NCBI GenBank assembly: GCA_013202895.1
Contig: JABMPR010000048.1
Coordinates: 1-49,180 of the forward strand
Origin: a bacterium
GTDB taxonomy: Bacteria; Fidelibacterota; UBA8477; JABMPR01
Length of the DNA stretch: 49,180 nt
Reading direction: 5' to 3'
The translations under genes were made by a program, and so were the position numbers. Below are positions 17,998-27,311 of the stretch, one piece after another. The stretch's first letter is position 1, and each line of letters starts with the position of its first letter. The notes under the pieces were generated by a model. That model was given only the letters and a program-made list of their open reading frames with translations. It made no database searches and was not told the origin of the DNA.

Positions 17998-19551
17998 ATG
18001 AAGAAGGATATCTTTATTAACCAAACGCATAAAGAAACACGGATCGCCATCCATGAGGATGACGTATTGGTTGAGCTTTATGTAGAAAAACCGGAAAACA
18101 TCCGCATCGTTGGAAATATCTACAAGGGTGTTGTAGAAAATGTACTACCCGGTATGCAGGCAGCATTTGTAGATATTGGTATAGGGGCGAACTCTTTTTT
18201 ACCATTTTCTGAGGTAGAGGGAGAATCATTTCTCCTGGATCAGGATGAAAGGGGTGATGACGAGCAATCAAAACCTTCCAACAAAGGACGTTCACGAAAT
18301 CGTGGTCGTCGTGATACGAGAAACCCAGCAAACCCAAAACTTAAAACCGGACAGGAAATTTTAGTCCAGGTCATTAAGGAACCTTATATGGGTAAGGGGG
18401 CGCGAGTTACTACCAATATCTCATTCCCCGGGCGGTTTTTAGTACTGGTTCCAAACGCCGATTATGTTGGCATTTCTCGAAAAATTTATAACAATTATGA
18501 ACGTCGTCGTCTGCGTAAGACCTGCCACGACATGAAGCCTGCAGGTTTTGGCTTGATTGCCAGAACTGTCACAGAGGGCAAAGACGAGGAAACCCTGGCT
18601 GCAGATCTGAACAATCTCATGGATTCCTACAAACGCATGGAAAAGACGCTCAAAACCAAACCGGGACCACTCTTGGTATATAAGGACATGGAAACCGTGT
18701 CCAGCCTGATCAGGGATCTCTTCACCAATGATGTACAGCGTGTCATTACTGACAACAAAGGCATGTTTAAACAATTGAATAGTTATCTGAAGGGTGCTGC
18801 ACCCCAGTTGGTTGATCGACTTGATTTTTATAAAAAGAAAATGCCCCTATTTGATTCTTACAACGTACAAAAGGGCATCGATGTTTCCATGTCCAGGAAA
18901 GTTGGGCTAAAAAGCGGCGCCTCAATCGTCATCGAACAAACAGAAGCCCTGGTTTCCATTGATGTAAACTCTGGTAAATTTATTGGCCGCAAGGATCATG
19001 AAGCAAACGCTGTCAAGATTAACCTTGAGGCTGCCAGAGCTATCGCACAACAGTTGCGATTACGAGATCTGGGGGGCCTAATCGTCATTGACTTTATTGA
19101 TATGTCGCGTGACGAAAATAAAAAGAAAGTTTATTATGAGCTACGTCGTGAACTGCGCAAGGACCGCGCGAAGGTAGCTGTGAACTATATATCTGATTTT
19201 GGTCTTCTGGAGATGACGCGTCAACGTATAAGACTCAGCTTGCTGCTTTCAGCGACTGAAGAATGTCCAGTTTGTAAGGGACGAGGTAGAATCATGTCAA
19301 AAGCCGCTATGACAACTCAAATTGAAGGCTGGTTTAGGCGCTTCCATTCCAAAAAACGTGAATTCAGACTCCAGCTCGTGGTGAATCCCGAGATGGGAAA
19401 ATTCCTTCGCTCAGGTCGGAAAAATGTGGTGCGCTCTATCCAGTGGCAGCATTTTATAAAAGTAGAAATCATTGCGGATGAATCTAAAAACATGGATGAA
19501 TTCCGAGTGATTAGTAAAAAACAGGGAAAAGATATCACGGACGATTATTGA
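17998..19551 (+). CDS. rng: Ribonuclease G/E (Rne/Rng family)
   Basis: Single-strand-specific endoribonuclease for rRNA maturation and mRNA decay. The 517-residue protein starts MKKDIFIN. The S1 domain is recognisable (NIYKGVVENVLPGMQAAFVDIG, later TGQEILVQVIKEP) but is split by an insertion of about 40 residues rich in Arg, Gly, Asp and Asn. Catalytic Asp322 (SIDVNSGKF) and Asp365/Asp368 (IDFIDM) are present. The zinc-link CPVC (Cys423, Cys426) is followed by a short RNase G-like tail without an RNase E scaffold. ATG at 17998 is preferred over TTG at 17992 because AAGGA lies 8 bp before it. Confidence 0.95.
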   Translation: MKKDIFINQTHKETRIAIHEDDVLVELYVEKPENIRIVGNIYKGVVENVLPGMQAAFVDIGIGANSFLPFSEVEGESFLLDQDERGDDEQSKPSNKGRSRNRGRRDTRNPANPKLKTGQEILVQVIKEPYMGKGARVTTNISFPGRFLVLVPNADYVGISRKIYNNYERRRLRKTCHDMKPAGFGLIARTVTEGKDEETLAADLNNLMDSYKRMEKTLKTKPGPLLVYKDMETVSSLIRDLFTNDVQRVITDNKGMFKQLNSYLKGAAPQLVDRLDFYKKKMPLFDSYNVQKGIDVSMSRKVGLKSGASIVIEQTEALVSIDVNSGKFIGRKDHEANAVKINLEAARAIAQQLRLRDLGGLIVIDFIDMSRDENKKKVYYELRRELRKDRAKVAVNYISDFGLLEMTRQRIRLSLLLSATEECPVCKGRGRIMSKAAMTTQIEGWFRRFHSKKREFRLQLVVNPEMGKFLRSGRKNVVRSIQWQHFIKVEIIADESKNMDEFRVISKKQGKDITDDY

Positions 19552-19571
19552 TATCCTGGTTAGGAGAGAGA

Positions 19572-20036
19572 ATGAAAAAAGCAGAAAAATTAGCTAGAGA
19601 AATATTCAGTGACCAGGATCTTCAGCAGATCTCAGAAGCGATAAAGACCTTTGAAGGACGCACTAGTGGTGAGATTGTCATAAGCTTTAATACGACATCC
19701 CACAACCAACCCTATAAATCTGCCAGACGCATTTTTGAGAAGGCCAGACTTGACCAGACAAAAGAGCGCAACGCTACTCTTATTGCTCTGTTTCTGGCGG
19801 AGAAAAAATTCGCTGTATATGGTGATGCGGGTATTCATGCAAAAGTGCCAGAACACTTCTGGGAATCAACAGTAGCTGAAATGAAAACCCATTTTGCTGA
19901 TGGGAATATGATTACTGGATTACTGCATGGCATCAATCAGCTGGGTGAGAACCTGGCAAAGTTTTTCCCGGTGGCAAAAGACGATTCCAACGAATTAAGT
20001 GATGAGATCAATTTTGGTGAAGACGAACATGAATAA
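19572..20036 (+). CDS. TPM domain protein
   Basis: A 154-residue protein dominated by a TPM (TLP18.3/Psb32/MOLO-1) domain: helix FSDQDLQQISEAIKTFE, then GEIVISFNTTS, ATLIALFLAEKKFAVYGDAG and the terminal helix HFADGNMITGLLHGINQLGE. Unlike YgcG-type members it has no signal peptide or membrane anchor, so it should be cytoplasmic, and its tail is acidic. ATG at 19572 follows GGAGAG; an upstream TTG overlapping the rng stop would add 8 residues. Its last codons overlap the nucleoside-kinase start by 8 bp (ATGAATAA), indicating coupled translation. The function is not known. Confidence 0.82.
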   Translation: MKKAEKLAREIFSDQDLQQISEAIKTFEGRTSGEIVISFNTTSHNQPYKSARRIFEKARLDQTKERNATLIALFLAEKKFAVYGDAGIHAKVPEHFWESTVAEMKTHFADGNMITGLLHGINQLGENLAKFFPVAKDDSNELSDEINFGEDEHE

Positions 20037-21381
20037 CCCTCTCTTACTGACCCACGTTTTTAAAAGAGATGGCACCCTCGTTCCCCACTCTCGTCAGCGT
20101 ATCGCAAATGCTATCTATCGGGCCGCCGTGGCGATTGGTGGTCGTGACAAGGAGAAGGCTGATGACCTGGCCTCAACGGTTGAAGCAATTGTATGCGCTA
20201 ATTATTCCAATCAGCACCCCCCCATGGTTGAGCAGATTCAGGATATTGTTGAAAAAGTGCTGATTGAAGAAGGTCACGCAGCCGTGGCTAAACAATTTAT
20301 ACTGTACAGAGCTACTCAAGATGAGAAACGCAAAGCCAAACTAAGCAAAAGCAAAGTACACACGGGCAATATTCCTTATCAAAAAATTTATGAAGTCCTG
20401 GTGTGGGCTTCTGACCATAATTTGAATTCGATTGAAAAATTGAATTATCGCATCGCCAAGGGTGAATTTGAGGAAATCTGTCGGGAATCCGATTCTGCCT
20501 ATGAATCTGATATTCAGGCAGCAGCTGAATTGATTTCGGAGCGCAAGGAGAAAACGCGCATCGTTGTGGTCGCCGGTCCCTCTTCGTCAGGAAAAACAAC
20601 CACTACGCGAAAACTTGCTCAGTATCTTTCCCAAAAGGGAATGGGTATGGTCGAATTGAATGTTGACCACTATTTCTTTGATCTCGAAATGCATCCTATT
20701 GATGAATTTGGTGACCATGATTTTGAAACCCCTCAGGCCCTTGATCTGGCTTTGATAAATAAGCATATCAAACAACTGCTTTCTGGAGAAGAAGTTCTCA
20801 TACCTAAATATGATTTTAAGACCGGTACTCGTGCCCTGGAAAAAATCCCCATGAAGATCAAACCCACCGATGTCATTCTTATTGATAGTCTCCATGGTCT
20901 TTATAGTGAGATGCTGGATGGGATAGATACTGATGATATTTTTAAAGTATATATTGAAACGCTGCTGCAAATGAAGGGCAGTAACGGAAAATTTATTCGC
21001 TGGACAGATTTGCGACTCATGCGTCGAATGATCAGAGATGAGCAGCACAGGGCTTATGATCCAGGGCAAACCCTGACACACTGGCATTATGTCCGAAACG
21101 CTGAGCTACGCAATATCCTGCCCTATATCAATACAGCAGATTACATCATCAATGGTGCTGTTCCATATGAGCTGCCAATCATGAGAAGTCGACTCTTTGA
21201 GCATTTTAAAAAATGGGAACTGGAATATAAGGATGATCCCCGAAGGGTGGATGCCTATATTCGTGCCAAACGTGTACGTGAGATGCTGGAATCTGTAACA
21301 CCTGTCGCAGATGAATCGCCCATCTCAAAAACCTCACATTTCAGAGAGTTTATTGGTGGTAGCGTCTATGATGTACACTAA
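20029..21381 (+). CDS. ATP-cone domain fused to uridine kinase/phosphoribulokinase-like nucleoside kinase
   Basis: A 450-residue fusion. Residues about 8-98 form an ATP-cone (VFKRDGTLVPHSRQRIANAI ... GHAAVAKQFILYRATQDEKR), the allosteric nucleotide-sensing module of ribonucleotide reductases and NrdR. A linker helical region (110-170) follows. The P-loop kinase of the uridine kinase family (about 175-400) has Walker A GPSSSGKTTTT (183-193), the substrate motif DHYFFD (about 213) and DVILIDSLHGLY. By homology it phosphorylates a nucleoside, perhaps under control of ATP/dATP bound to the cone; that regulation is inferred. The start chosen is the ATG overlapping the TPM stop. Confidence 0.9.
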   Translation: MNNPLLLTHVFKRDGTLVPHSRQRIANAIYRAAVAIGGRDKEKADDLASTVEAIVCANYSNQHPPMVEQIQDIVEKVLIEEGHAAVAKQFILYRATQDEKRKAKLSKSKVHTGNIPYQKIYEVLVWASDHNLNSIEKLNYRIAKGEFEEICRESDSAYESDIQAAAELISERKEKTRIVVVAGPSSSGKTTTTRKLAQYLSQKGMGMVELNVDHYFFDLEMHPIDEFGDHDFETPQALDLALINKHIKQLLSGEEVLIPKYDFKTGTRALEKIPMKIKPTDVILIDSLHGLYSEMLDGIDTDDIFKVYIETLLQMKGSNGKFIRWTDLRLMRRMIRDEQHRAYDPGQTLTHWHYVRNAELRNILPYINTADYIINGAVPYELPIMRSRLFEHFKKWELEYKDDPRRVDAYIRAKRVREMLESVTPVADESPISKTSHFREFIGGSVYDVH

Positions 21382-21446
21382 TTTAGGATCTGGTCGAGTA
21401 TAAAAACAATGCCTCAACTGAGTGAAGTGCTGGATAGGTTCTCTGG

Positions 21447-22388
21447 ATGAATCGAAAATTAGTTGAAATCAAGTTAATTAAGAAAGCGCTTCCCTACATC
21501 AATATAGCCAAAAGGGTATCTTTTCCTGGTTTCGACAAAGTCCCTGTTTTTAATGTGGCCCTGTTTTTTTATAGAGGCATAAGAGATGGCGCAATAACAA
21601 CTCGAGCAGCCGCAGTCGCCTTTAGCTTGATTCTTGCTTTTTTCCCAGCAATAATCTTTCTTTTCACCCTGATTCCAATGATTCCAATCACCAATTTTCA
21701 GTCTGAATTGCTACTGCTGATTCAATCCATTGTACCTGTTAGCACCTATGAGATAATTCAACAAATCATAGAGGATATTATCACAATTAAACACGGGGGT
21801 TTTCTGTCCATCGGTTTTATCCTGGCTCTAGCATTCTCTACCAATGGGATCGTCTCACTTATCGAGTCATTCAATGCTTCTGTACATGTGGAAGATACAC
21901 GCAGTTGGATTATGCAACGAGCCATTGCACTATTGTTGGTAGTAATTCTTTCTCTCCTGGTGACAATCGGTATTTCCATGATCACCTTCACTCACACGGT
22001 CTTAGATTTTCTGGTGAGTAAAGGACTTATGAAACTGGACTGGATTTATTACATGGTGGCTGGCGGTAAGTGGTTTGTCATTCTGGGGGTATTCTATTTT
22101 GCATTTTCCTTTTTTTACTATCTGGGTCCAGCTGAGAAAAGTAAATATCGATTTATTTCAGCAGGCGCTAGCCTGGCAACAGTCCTAACGATTTTGATCA
22201 CACTGGGGTTTGGATTTTACATTGATCAATTTGGTAGTTACAATGCACTTTATGGATCTATAGGTACCCTGCCTGCGATTATGCTGATGATATATTTTAA
22301 CTGTTTAGCCATTATTTTAGGATTCGAGCTAAACATCGGAATTATCGCAGCCCGGAAATTGCATCTAAGTGATCCTTTGAAAGATTAA
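21447..22388 (+). CDS. YihY/virulence factor BrkB family membrane protein
   Basis: A 313-residue inner-membrane protein with about six hydrophobic segments and the YihY/BrkB signature blocks: RDGAITTRAAAVAFSLILAF with FFPAIIFL near 50-75, FSTNGIVSLIESFNASVHVE, and the C-terminal GTLPAIMLMIYFNCLAII. This family was once misnamed RNase BN. Its transport or export role is not settled. It lies 65 bp downstream of the nucleoside kinase and upstream of cstA on the same strand. Confidence 0.9.
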   Translation: MNRKLVEIKLIKKALPYINIAKRVSFPGFDKVPVFNVALFFYRGIRDGAITTRAAAVAFSLILAFFPAIIFLFTLIPMIPITNFQSELLLLIQSIVPVSTYEIIQQIIEDIITIKHGGFLSIGFILALAFSTNGIVSLIESFNASVHVEDTRSWIMQRAIALLLVVILSLLVTIGISMITFTHTVLDFLVSKGLMKLDWIYYMVAGGKWFVILGVFYFAFSFFYYLGPAEKSKYRFISAGASLATVLTILITLGFGFYIDQFGSYNALYGSIGTLPAIMLMIYFNCLAIILGFELNIGIIAARKLHLSDPLKD

Positions 22389-22521
22389 TCCCGCTAATCC
22401 TGCCAACAGCGTCAGCCCAAAAAAGTGCTTAAATCCGGCAGTTCATTCTTGGTTGAATTGTGTGACCTCCTATCTTCACACTCCAAATAATTAATGAGAT
22501 GAATGATGAAAGGATTCATTC

Positions 22522-24252
22522 ATGGACGCCATCGCACTCATGCTTGTTTCATTTCTTGGCTATATCGTTGCTTACCATACATATGGGAAATTTCTGGCAA
22601 AGAAAATCTTCCGGCTCTCCTCTGATAGAACTGTACCCTCAGTAGCACAGGAAGATGGCCTGGATTACATACCTACCCAAAAAGGAATCATTTTTGGTCA
22701 TCACTATACATCCATTGCAGGTACTGGTCCAATTGTGGGACCAGCAATTGGTATTATCTGGGGCTGGATACCTGCGATGTTATGGATCTTTCTGGGATCA
22801 ATCTTTATGGGAGCTGTTCATGATTTTGGTTCTCTGGTTCTTTCGTTACGTAACAAAGGTGAATCCCTCTCCGAATTTGCTGCACGATATGTGAATTCCA
22901 GACTCCGCTATATTTCATTCTTAATTATCTTTCTGGAACTGCTGATCATCATCGCCATTTTTGGACTAATCATCGCAGTAATTTTTAAGCTGTTTCCTGA
23001 ATCGGTTTTTCCAGTATGGTGTGAAATTCCCATCGCCTTAGGGCTGGGGTGGATTATCTATAAACGAGGGAAAAATGTCATTCTTCCAACCATGGCAGCA
23101 GTAACCTTAATGTACATGACGGTGATAATTGGACATTATTTGCCCCTCAATCTACCAGACTTCGGGTCGCTCCCTGCAACGGGTGTCTGGACTCTCATTC
23201 TGCTAGCGTATGCGTTTATTGCCTCAACCATCCCCGTTAACCGCTTGCTGCAACCCAGAGATTATATCAATGCCTGGCAACTTTTTATTGCCATGGGATT
23301 GCTGGTAATCGGTGTACTGGGTTCGGGGTTCAGTGGCAAAATGGAAATTGTAGCCCCAGCCTATAATCTGGCAGCCACAGGCGCACCCCCAATCCTGCCG
23401 TTTTTATTTATCACCATCGCATGTGGAGCAATATCTGGGTTTCATTGCGTTGTCTCTTCAGGAACCACGTCTAAACAACTTGCCAATGAACCCGATGCAT
23501 TATTTGTGGGTTACGGCTCCATGCTTATGGAGGCGGCGCTTGCAACCCTGGTTATTATTGCAGTGGCTGCCGGTATTGGTATGGCCTATGAGACGGCAGA
23601 TGGCTCTATTCTTACGGGGTCAGCAGCCTGGCAGGAGCATTATGCTACCTGGGCAGCCTCAGAAGGTTTGGCATCCAAAATAAATGCCGTTGTTATTGGG
23701 TCTGCAAATATGATGGAGTCTATACTGATTCCCAAAGCGCTGGGTATCGTCGTTATTGGTGTTTTTATCGCTTCATTTGCAGGAACCACCCTGGATTCAG
23801 CCACGCGGATTCAGCGCTATGTCATCACGGAGCTGTTTCGGGACATCAAGCTGGTAAAAATCAATAACCGTTATGTGACCACCGGAATTGCGGTTGCTAC
23901 CGCAGCCGGGCTAGCTTTTACCACAGGTGCAGATGGAAAAGGAGCGCTCACACTCTGGCCGCTTTTTGGGGCTGTTAATCAACTTCTGGCAGCCCTGGCT
24001 CTGCTTGTAATATCCATTTATCTTAAAAAAAACCGTCAGGGATTCGCTTTCCTTGTAACAGCTATTCCCTGTCTGATAATTCTAGTTTTTACAGTGTGGG
24101 CTCTTTTTTTAAATCAGATTTCTTTTATTGAAAACAAGCAGAGTCTGTTAATATTTTTAAATGGGTTAGTATTTTTACTTTCCTTGTGGATGGTCGCTGA
24201 GGGCGCCATAACAATATTGAAATTAGATCCTGCAAAAATAGAAGGTGGATAA
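22522..24252 (+). CDS. cstA: CstA-family peptide/pyruvate transporter
   Basis: Integral membrane transporter of the carbon starvation protein A family, implicated in peptide or pyruvate uptake. The 576-residue protein has many hydrophobic segments and the characteristic blocks YHTYGKFLAKKIF, IIFGHHYTSIAGTGPIVGPA, GSIFMGAVHDFGSLVLSLRN, GFHCVVSSGTTSKQL and SFAGTTLDSATRIQRYVI. It is shorter than the roughly 700-residue E. coli protein and resembles the compact CstA forms. AAAGGA precedes the ATG by 7 bp. No CstA-linked DUF466 (YbdD-like) gene follows. Confidence 0.94.
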   Translation: MDAIALMLVSFLGYIVAYHTYGKFLAKKIFRLSSDRTVPSVAQEDGLDYIPTQKGIIFGHHYTSIAGTGPIVGPAIGIIWGWIPAMLWIFLGSIFMGAVHDFGSLVLSLRNKGESLSEFAARYVNSRLRYISFLIIFLELLIIIAIFGLIIAVIFKLFPESVFPVWCEIPIALGLGWIIYKRGKNVILPTMAAVTLMYMTVIIGHYLPLNLPDFGSLPATGVWTLILLAYAFIASTIPVNRLLQPRDYINAWQLFIAMGLLVIGVLGSGFSGKMEIVAPAYNLAATGAPPILPFLFITIACGAISGFHCVVSSGTTSKQLANEPDALFVGYGSMLMEAALATLVIIAVAAGIGMAYETADGSILTGSAAWQEHYATWAASEGLASKINAVVIGSANMMESILIPKALGIVVIGVFIASFAGTTLDSATRIQRYVITELFRDIKLVKINNRYVTTGIAVATAAGLAFTTGADGKGALTLWPLFGAVNQLLAALALLVISIYLKKNRQGFAFLVTAIPCLIILVFTVWALFLNQISFIENKQSLLIFLNGLVFLLSLWMVAEGAITILKLDPAKIEGG

Positions 24253-24276
24253 GCAAAAATCAAAATTCAAAGAATC

Positions 24277-26631
24277 ATGAAGTTAATAGCGATATTCGTC
24301 ATTTTGATACCCTGCATCTTATCTGCCAACGATGCATATATGCTGTATGATGATAGTGAAGTCGCCATTATCGAAATCAGTGTGGCACCTGAAGATCTGG
24401 TCTGGATATATGAGAACGTTAACAGCGATTCTCTCCACGAGGCAACCGTCCATTTTACAAATGCACTTATCGACGAAACCATTGAACAGGTCGGATTTCG
24501 CCTAAGGGGTAATACTTCCCGGGACGCCCAGAAGAAATCATTTAAATTGTCTTTTAATTCTTTTGTCCCAGGTCGTCAATTCTACGATGTAGAAAAACTA
24601 AATCTCAATGGAGAGCACAACGATCCTTCAATCATTCGCAGCAAGTTGTGCTGGGATCATTACCAGAAGACCAGTATGGTTGCCACGCAGGCAGCCCACT
24701 GCGCTGTGTTTATTAATGATGAGTATTTTGGACTCTACATATCCGTTGAACATATCGATGAAGAATTTCTGGAGAATCATTATGATGATGATTCTGGGAA
24801 CCTCTGGAAATGTCTCTGGCCCGCCGATCTAACTTACCAGGGACCTGATCCAGAAGACTACCATCCCTATGTCGGCGATGCCCGCCCGTATGAGTTAAAA
24901 ACCAATATAGATGAATATGATTATGCTAAGTTGGCAAAATTAATTGATATAATTAATAATACCCTGGCCGTCGACTTTCCGGATTCTCTTGAGCGAGTGC
25001 TGGTCGTTCCAGAAGTGCTCCAATACGCTGCCATGAATGTGCTTACCGGAAATTGGGATGATTACTGGTTTTTGATGAATAATTTCTACCTTTATCATGA
25101 ACCCGCTATTGACCGAATTCATTGGATTCCCTTTGATAATGACAACAGCTTTGGCATTGACTGGTTTAGTACTGACTGGACCCAGGTAGACCCATATAGC
25201 TATGCGAACATTGAAGAGACCCAGGGTAATGATCCTGGCCCGCGTCCCCTTATGGAAAACATTATGGACAACGCCCAGTACCGAAACCTTTACACCCATT
25301 TTATCCAGTTTTTTCAGGATAACTTTTATGCCCTTGATTTATGGGAATCTCGCCTGGATAGCCTGAAAGACATGATCACCCCCTGGGCAGAGGCGGATAC
25401 ATACCGCCAGCTGGATTATGGGTTTACTATACCAGATTTTCATCAATCCTATTCACCAAACCCCTGGTCTCAGCAGCATGTAAAAAACGGATTAAAGGAA
25501 TTTATCATTCTGCGCAACACATCGCTTCTGAATCAGCTAGTCTGGGAGGACGTACCCCCGATTATTTATGATATTGAATATAGCCCCCGATTCCCGGGTC
25601 CTTCCGACAGCATATATATCACGGCAGCAGCATTCAGCCATGCTGGTCTGGCGGAGCTTACTATTGCATTTCATCCCGGCGACCTGGCTGTTGTAGAATC
25701 ATATCCCATGACTTTCGAACCGCTGGAGTCATCGACTATAGTTGAGGAAGCTGACCGCTGGGTAGGTGTTATACCCCCAATGGGTGATTTTGGATATGGT
25801 CGTTTCCAGATAGGAGCGGAGGATCTGAATGGCCAGAGCATGATCTTCCCCAGAAGTGATTTTGTTTACCTCGAGGTGCCGGCTTCAGCAGAAAGTCCAC
25901 TTGTTATCAATGAATTTCTGACTCAAAATGACAATGTCAATACGGATGAAAATGGTGAATACGACGATTGGGTTGAAATCTTTAACCCAGATGAAGAAGA
26001 TATCAACTTAAGTGGATTGTATCTCACCGATGACCCCTCAAATCTCACCAAATGGCAGTTCCCTTTTGCGGGGGTCATGCTGGCAGCAGGAGAATATCTC
26101 CTGGTCTGGTGTGATGAGGATCAGGAACAGCCAGGTCTGCATGCCAATTTCAAACTTAGCGCCAGTGGTGAATATATTGCTCTGGTTGCCAGTGACGGCA
26201 TGTCGATAATTGATGGGATGTATTTCGGGGAGCAGCAGCCTGACGTTTCATATGGAAGATTCCCAAATGGCTCAGATAGCTGGAGCTTTTTTGCTGAGCC
26301 AACACCGGGCGCTGCCAATACCACGAGTGGGATCGAACCAACCCCTGTTGCTCCGGAGACATTCAAATTACATAATTTCCCTAATCCCTTCAATGCTGAA
26401 ACCACCATTCGGTTTAATCTGCCCTGGAATGGAACCGTTAGCGTGTCGGTCTTTGATCTAAGCGGAAGACTGGTTTCTGAACTTTTTCATGGTATGAGTC
26501 AAAAAGGAGAGTATGAAATAGCATGGAATGCAAGAGACAGTTCAGGACAGCCAGTTTCAACTGGAATCTATCTATACCAGATACAGATCAAGGGCTATAG
26601 AAAAACTCAAAAAATGCTCCTGCTCAAATAA
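24277..26631 (+). CDS. Secreted CotH-kinase-family protein with lamin-tail domain and T9SS sorting domain
   Basis: A 784-residue exported protein. The signal peptide is about 1-17. The CotH protein-kinase-like domain (about 25-425) has GFRLRGNTSRDAQKKSFKLS, AVFINDEYFGLYISVEHID and the metal/catalytic WIPFDNDNSFGID. A beta-rich linker follows (about 430-540), then a lamin-tail domain (about 543-670: LVINEFLTQNDN ... DDWVEIFNPDEEDINLSG). It ends with a type IX sorting domain (about 703-784) starting NFPNPFNAETTIRFNLP. CotH itself phosphorylates spore-coat proteins; whether this secreted homologue is an active kinase is unknown. It sits 24 bp after cstA, possibly cotranscribed. Confidence 0.93.
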   Translation: MKLIAIFVILIPCILSANDAYMLYDDSEVAIIEISVAPEDLVWIYENVNSDSLHEATVHFTNALIDETIEQVGFRLRGNTSRDAQKKSFKLSFNSFVPGRQFYDVEKLNLNGEHNDPSIIRSKLCWDHYQKTSMVATQAAHCAVFINDEYFGLYISVEHIDEEFLENHYDDDSGNLWKCLWPADLTYQGPDPEDYHPYVGDARPYELKTNIDEYDYAKLAKLIDIINNTLAVDFPDSLERVLVVPEVLQYAAMNVLTGNWDDYWFLMNNFYLYHEPAIDRIHWIPFDNDNSFGIDWFSTDWTQVDPYSYANIEETQGNDPGPRPLMENIMDNAQYRNLYTHFIQFFQDNFYALDLWESRLDSLKDMITPWAEADTYRQLDYGFTIPDFHQSYSPNPWSQQHVKNGLKEFIILRNTSLLNQLVWEDVPPIIYDIEYSPRFPGPSDSIYITAAAFSHAGLAELTIAFHPGDLAVVESYPMTFEPLESSTIVEEADRWVGVIPPMGDFGYGRFQIGAEDLNGQSMIFPRSDFVYLEVPASAESPLVINEFLTQNDNVNTDENGEYDDWVEIFNPDEEDINLSGLYLTDDPSNLTKWQFPFAGVMLAAGEYLLVWCDEDQEQPGLHANFKLSASGEYIALVASDGMSIIDGMYFGEQQPDVSYGRFPNGSDSWSFFAEPTPGAANTTSGIEPTPVAPETFKLHNFPNPFNAETTIRFNLPWNGTVSVSVFDLSGRLVSELFHGMSQKGEYEIAWNARDSSGQPVSTGIYLYQIQIKGYRKTQKMLLLK

Positions 26632-26666
26632 GCAGTGTTTCTCATGAACCAGAGGATAGGATTAAA

Positions 26667-27311
26667 TTGATTTTTGATGCAAGAAATATTAAAGCGATTT
26701 ACGCTGGTGAATTAGCTCAAAAATATGATTTTTCCATGCCCCCCTTTTTTAGCAGGTGGAAACGGAAAGCCATTGATGATTCGACCTTAAAATCGGGAGA
26801 TAGAGTGTTAGTTTTTTGCTGTGGCAGCGGTCTGGATTTCCCACATATTTTAAGTAAAATCGGAAATGCAGGAAAAATTGTCGGCGTCGATTTTTCAGTC
26901 CAAATGTTGAGAAATGCCCAGCAAAAAATCGATACACAAGGTTGGGTAAATATTGAATTAATTGAAGCAGATATCACCACTTTCAAAGACACGACAGAGA
27001 AGAAATATGACGTAGGTATCTGTACCTTAGGCATGTCGATTATCCCTGATTTCAAATCTGCATACAACAACCTGATCTCCGAGATTAAACCCCAGGGCGA
27101 AATTATCATTGGAGATATGCAGCTGGCTTCGGGTTGGCTTGCTCGTTTAAACCCCTTAACCATCTTTCTGGCAGAAAAATTTGGTGGGACCCACAAAGGG
27201 CACCAGAATAGTCTGGAATTATGCAGCATAATGAAACAAGACCTATCAGCTATCAGGAAAAAAGAGTTTTTCTTTAAGTCATATTATTATTGTATCGGGA
27301 AAACGCAATAA
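26667..27311 (+). CDS. Class I SAM-dependent methyltransferase
   Basis: A 214-residue Rossmann-fold methyltransferase. Motif I is VLVFCCGSGLDFPHIL (about 48-63), the acidic ribose-binding residue is in KIVGVDFSVQML, and post-I motifs ADITTF and YDVGICTLGMSII follow. The UbiE/COQ5-like layout gives no substrate. The start is TTG at 26667 with AGGAT just upstream; the N-terminal DARNIKAIYAGELAQKYDF is typical of such enzymes, so the TTG start is credible. The stop overlaps the next gene's candidate ATG (TAATG), suggesting coupling with the PHP-domain lipoprotein. Confidence 0.88.
   Translation: MIFDARNIKAIYAGELAQKYDFSMPPFFSRWKRKAIDDSTLKSGDRVLVFCCGSGLDFPHILSKIGNAGKIVGVDFSVQMLRNAQQKIDTQGWVNIELIEADITTFKDTTEKKYDVGICTLGMSIIPDFKSAYNNLISEIKPQGEIIIGDMQLASGWLARLNPLTIFLAEKFGGTHKGHQNSLELCSIMKQDLSAIRKKEFFFKSYYYCIGKTQ

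Noticed and set aside
26717-27229. 170-codon minus-strand frame over the SAM methyltransferase
   Set aside because: Antisense shadow of a gene with clear methyltransferase motifs.
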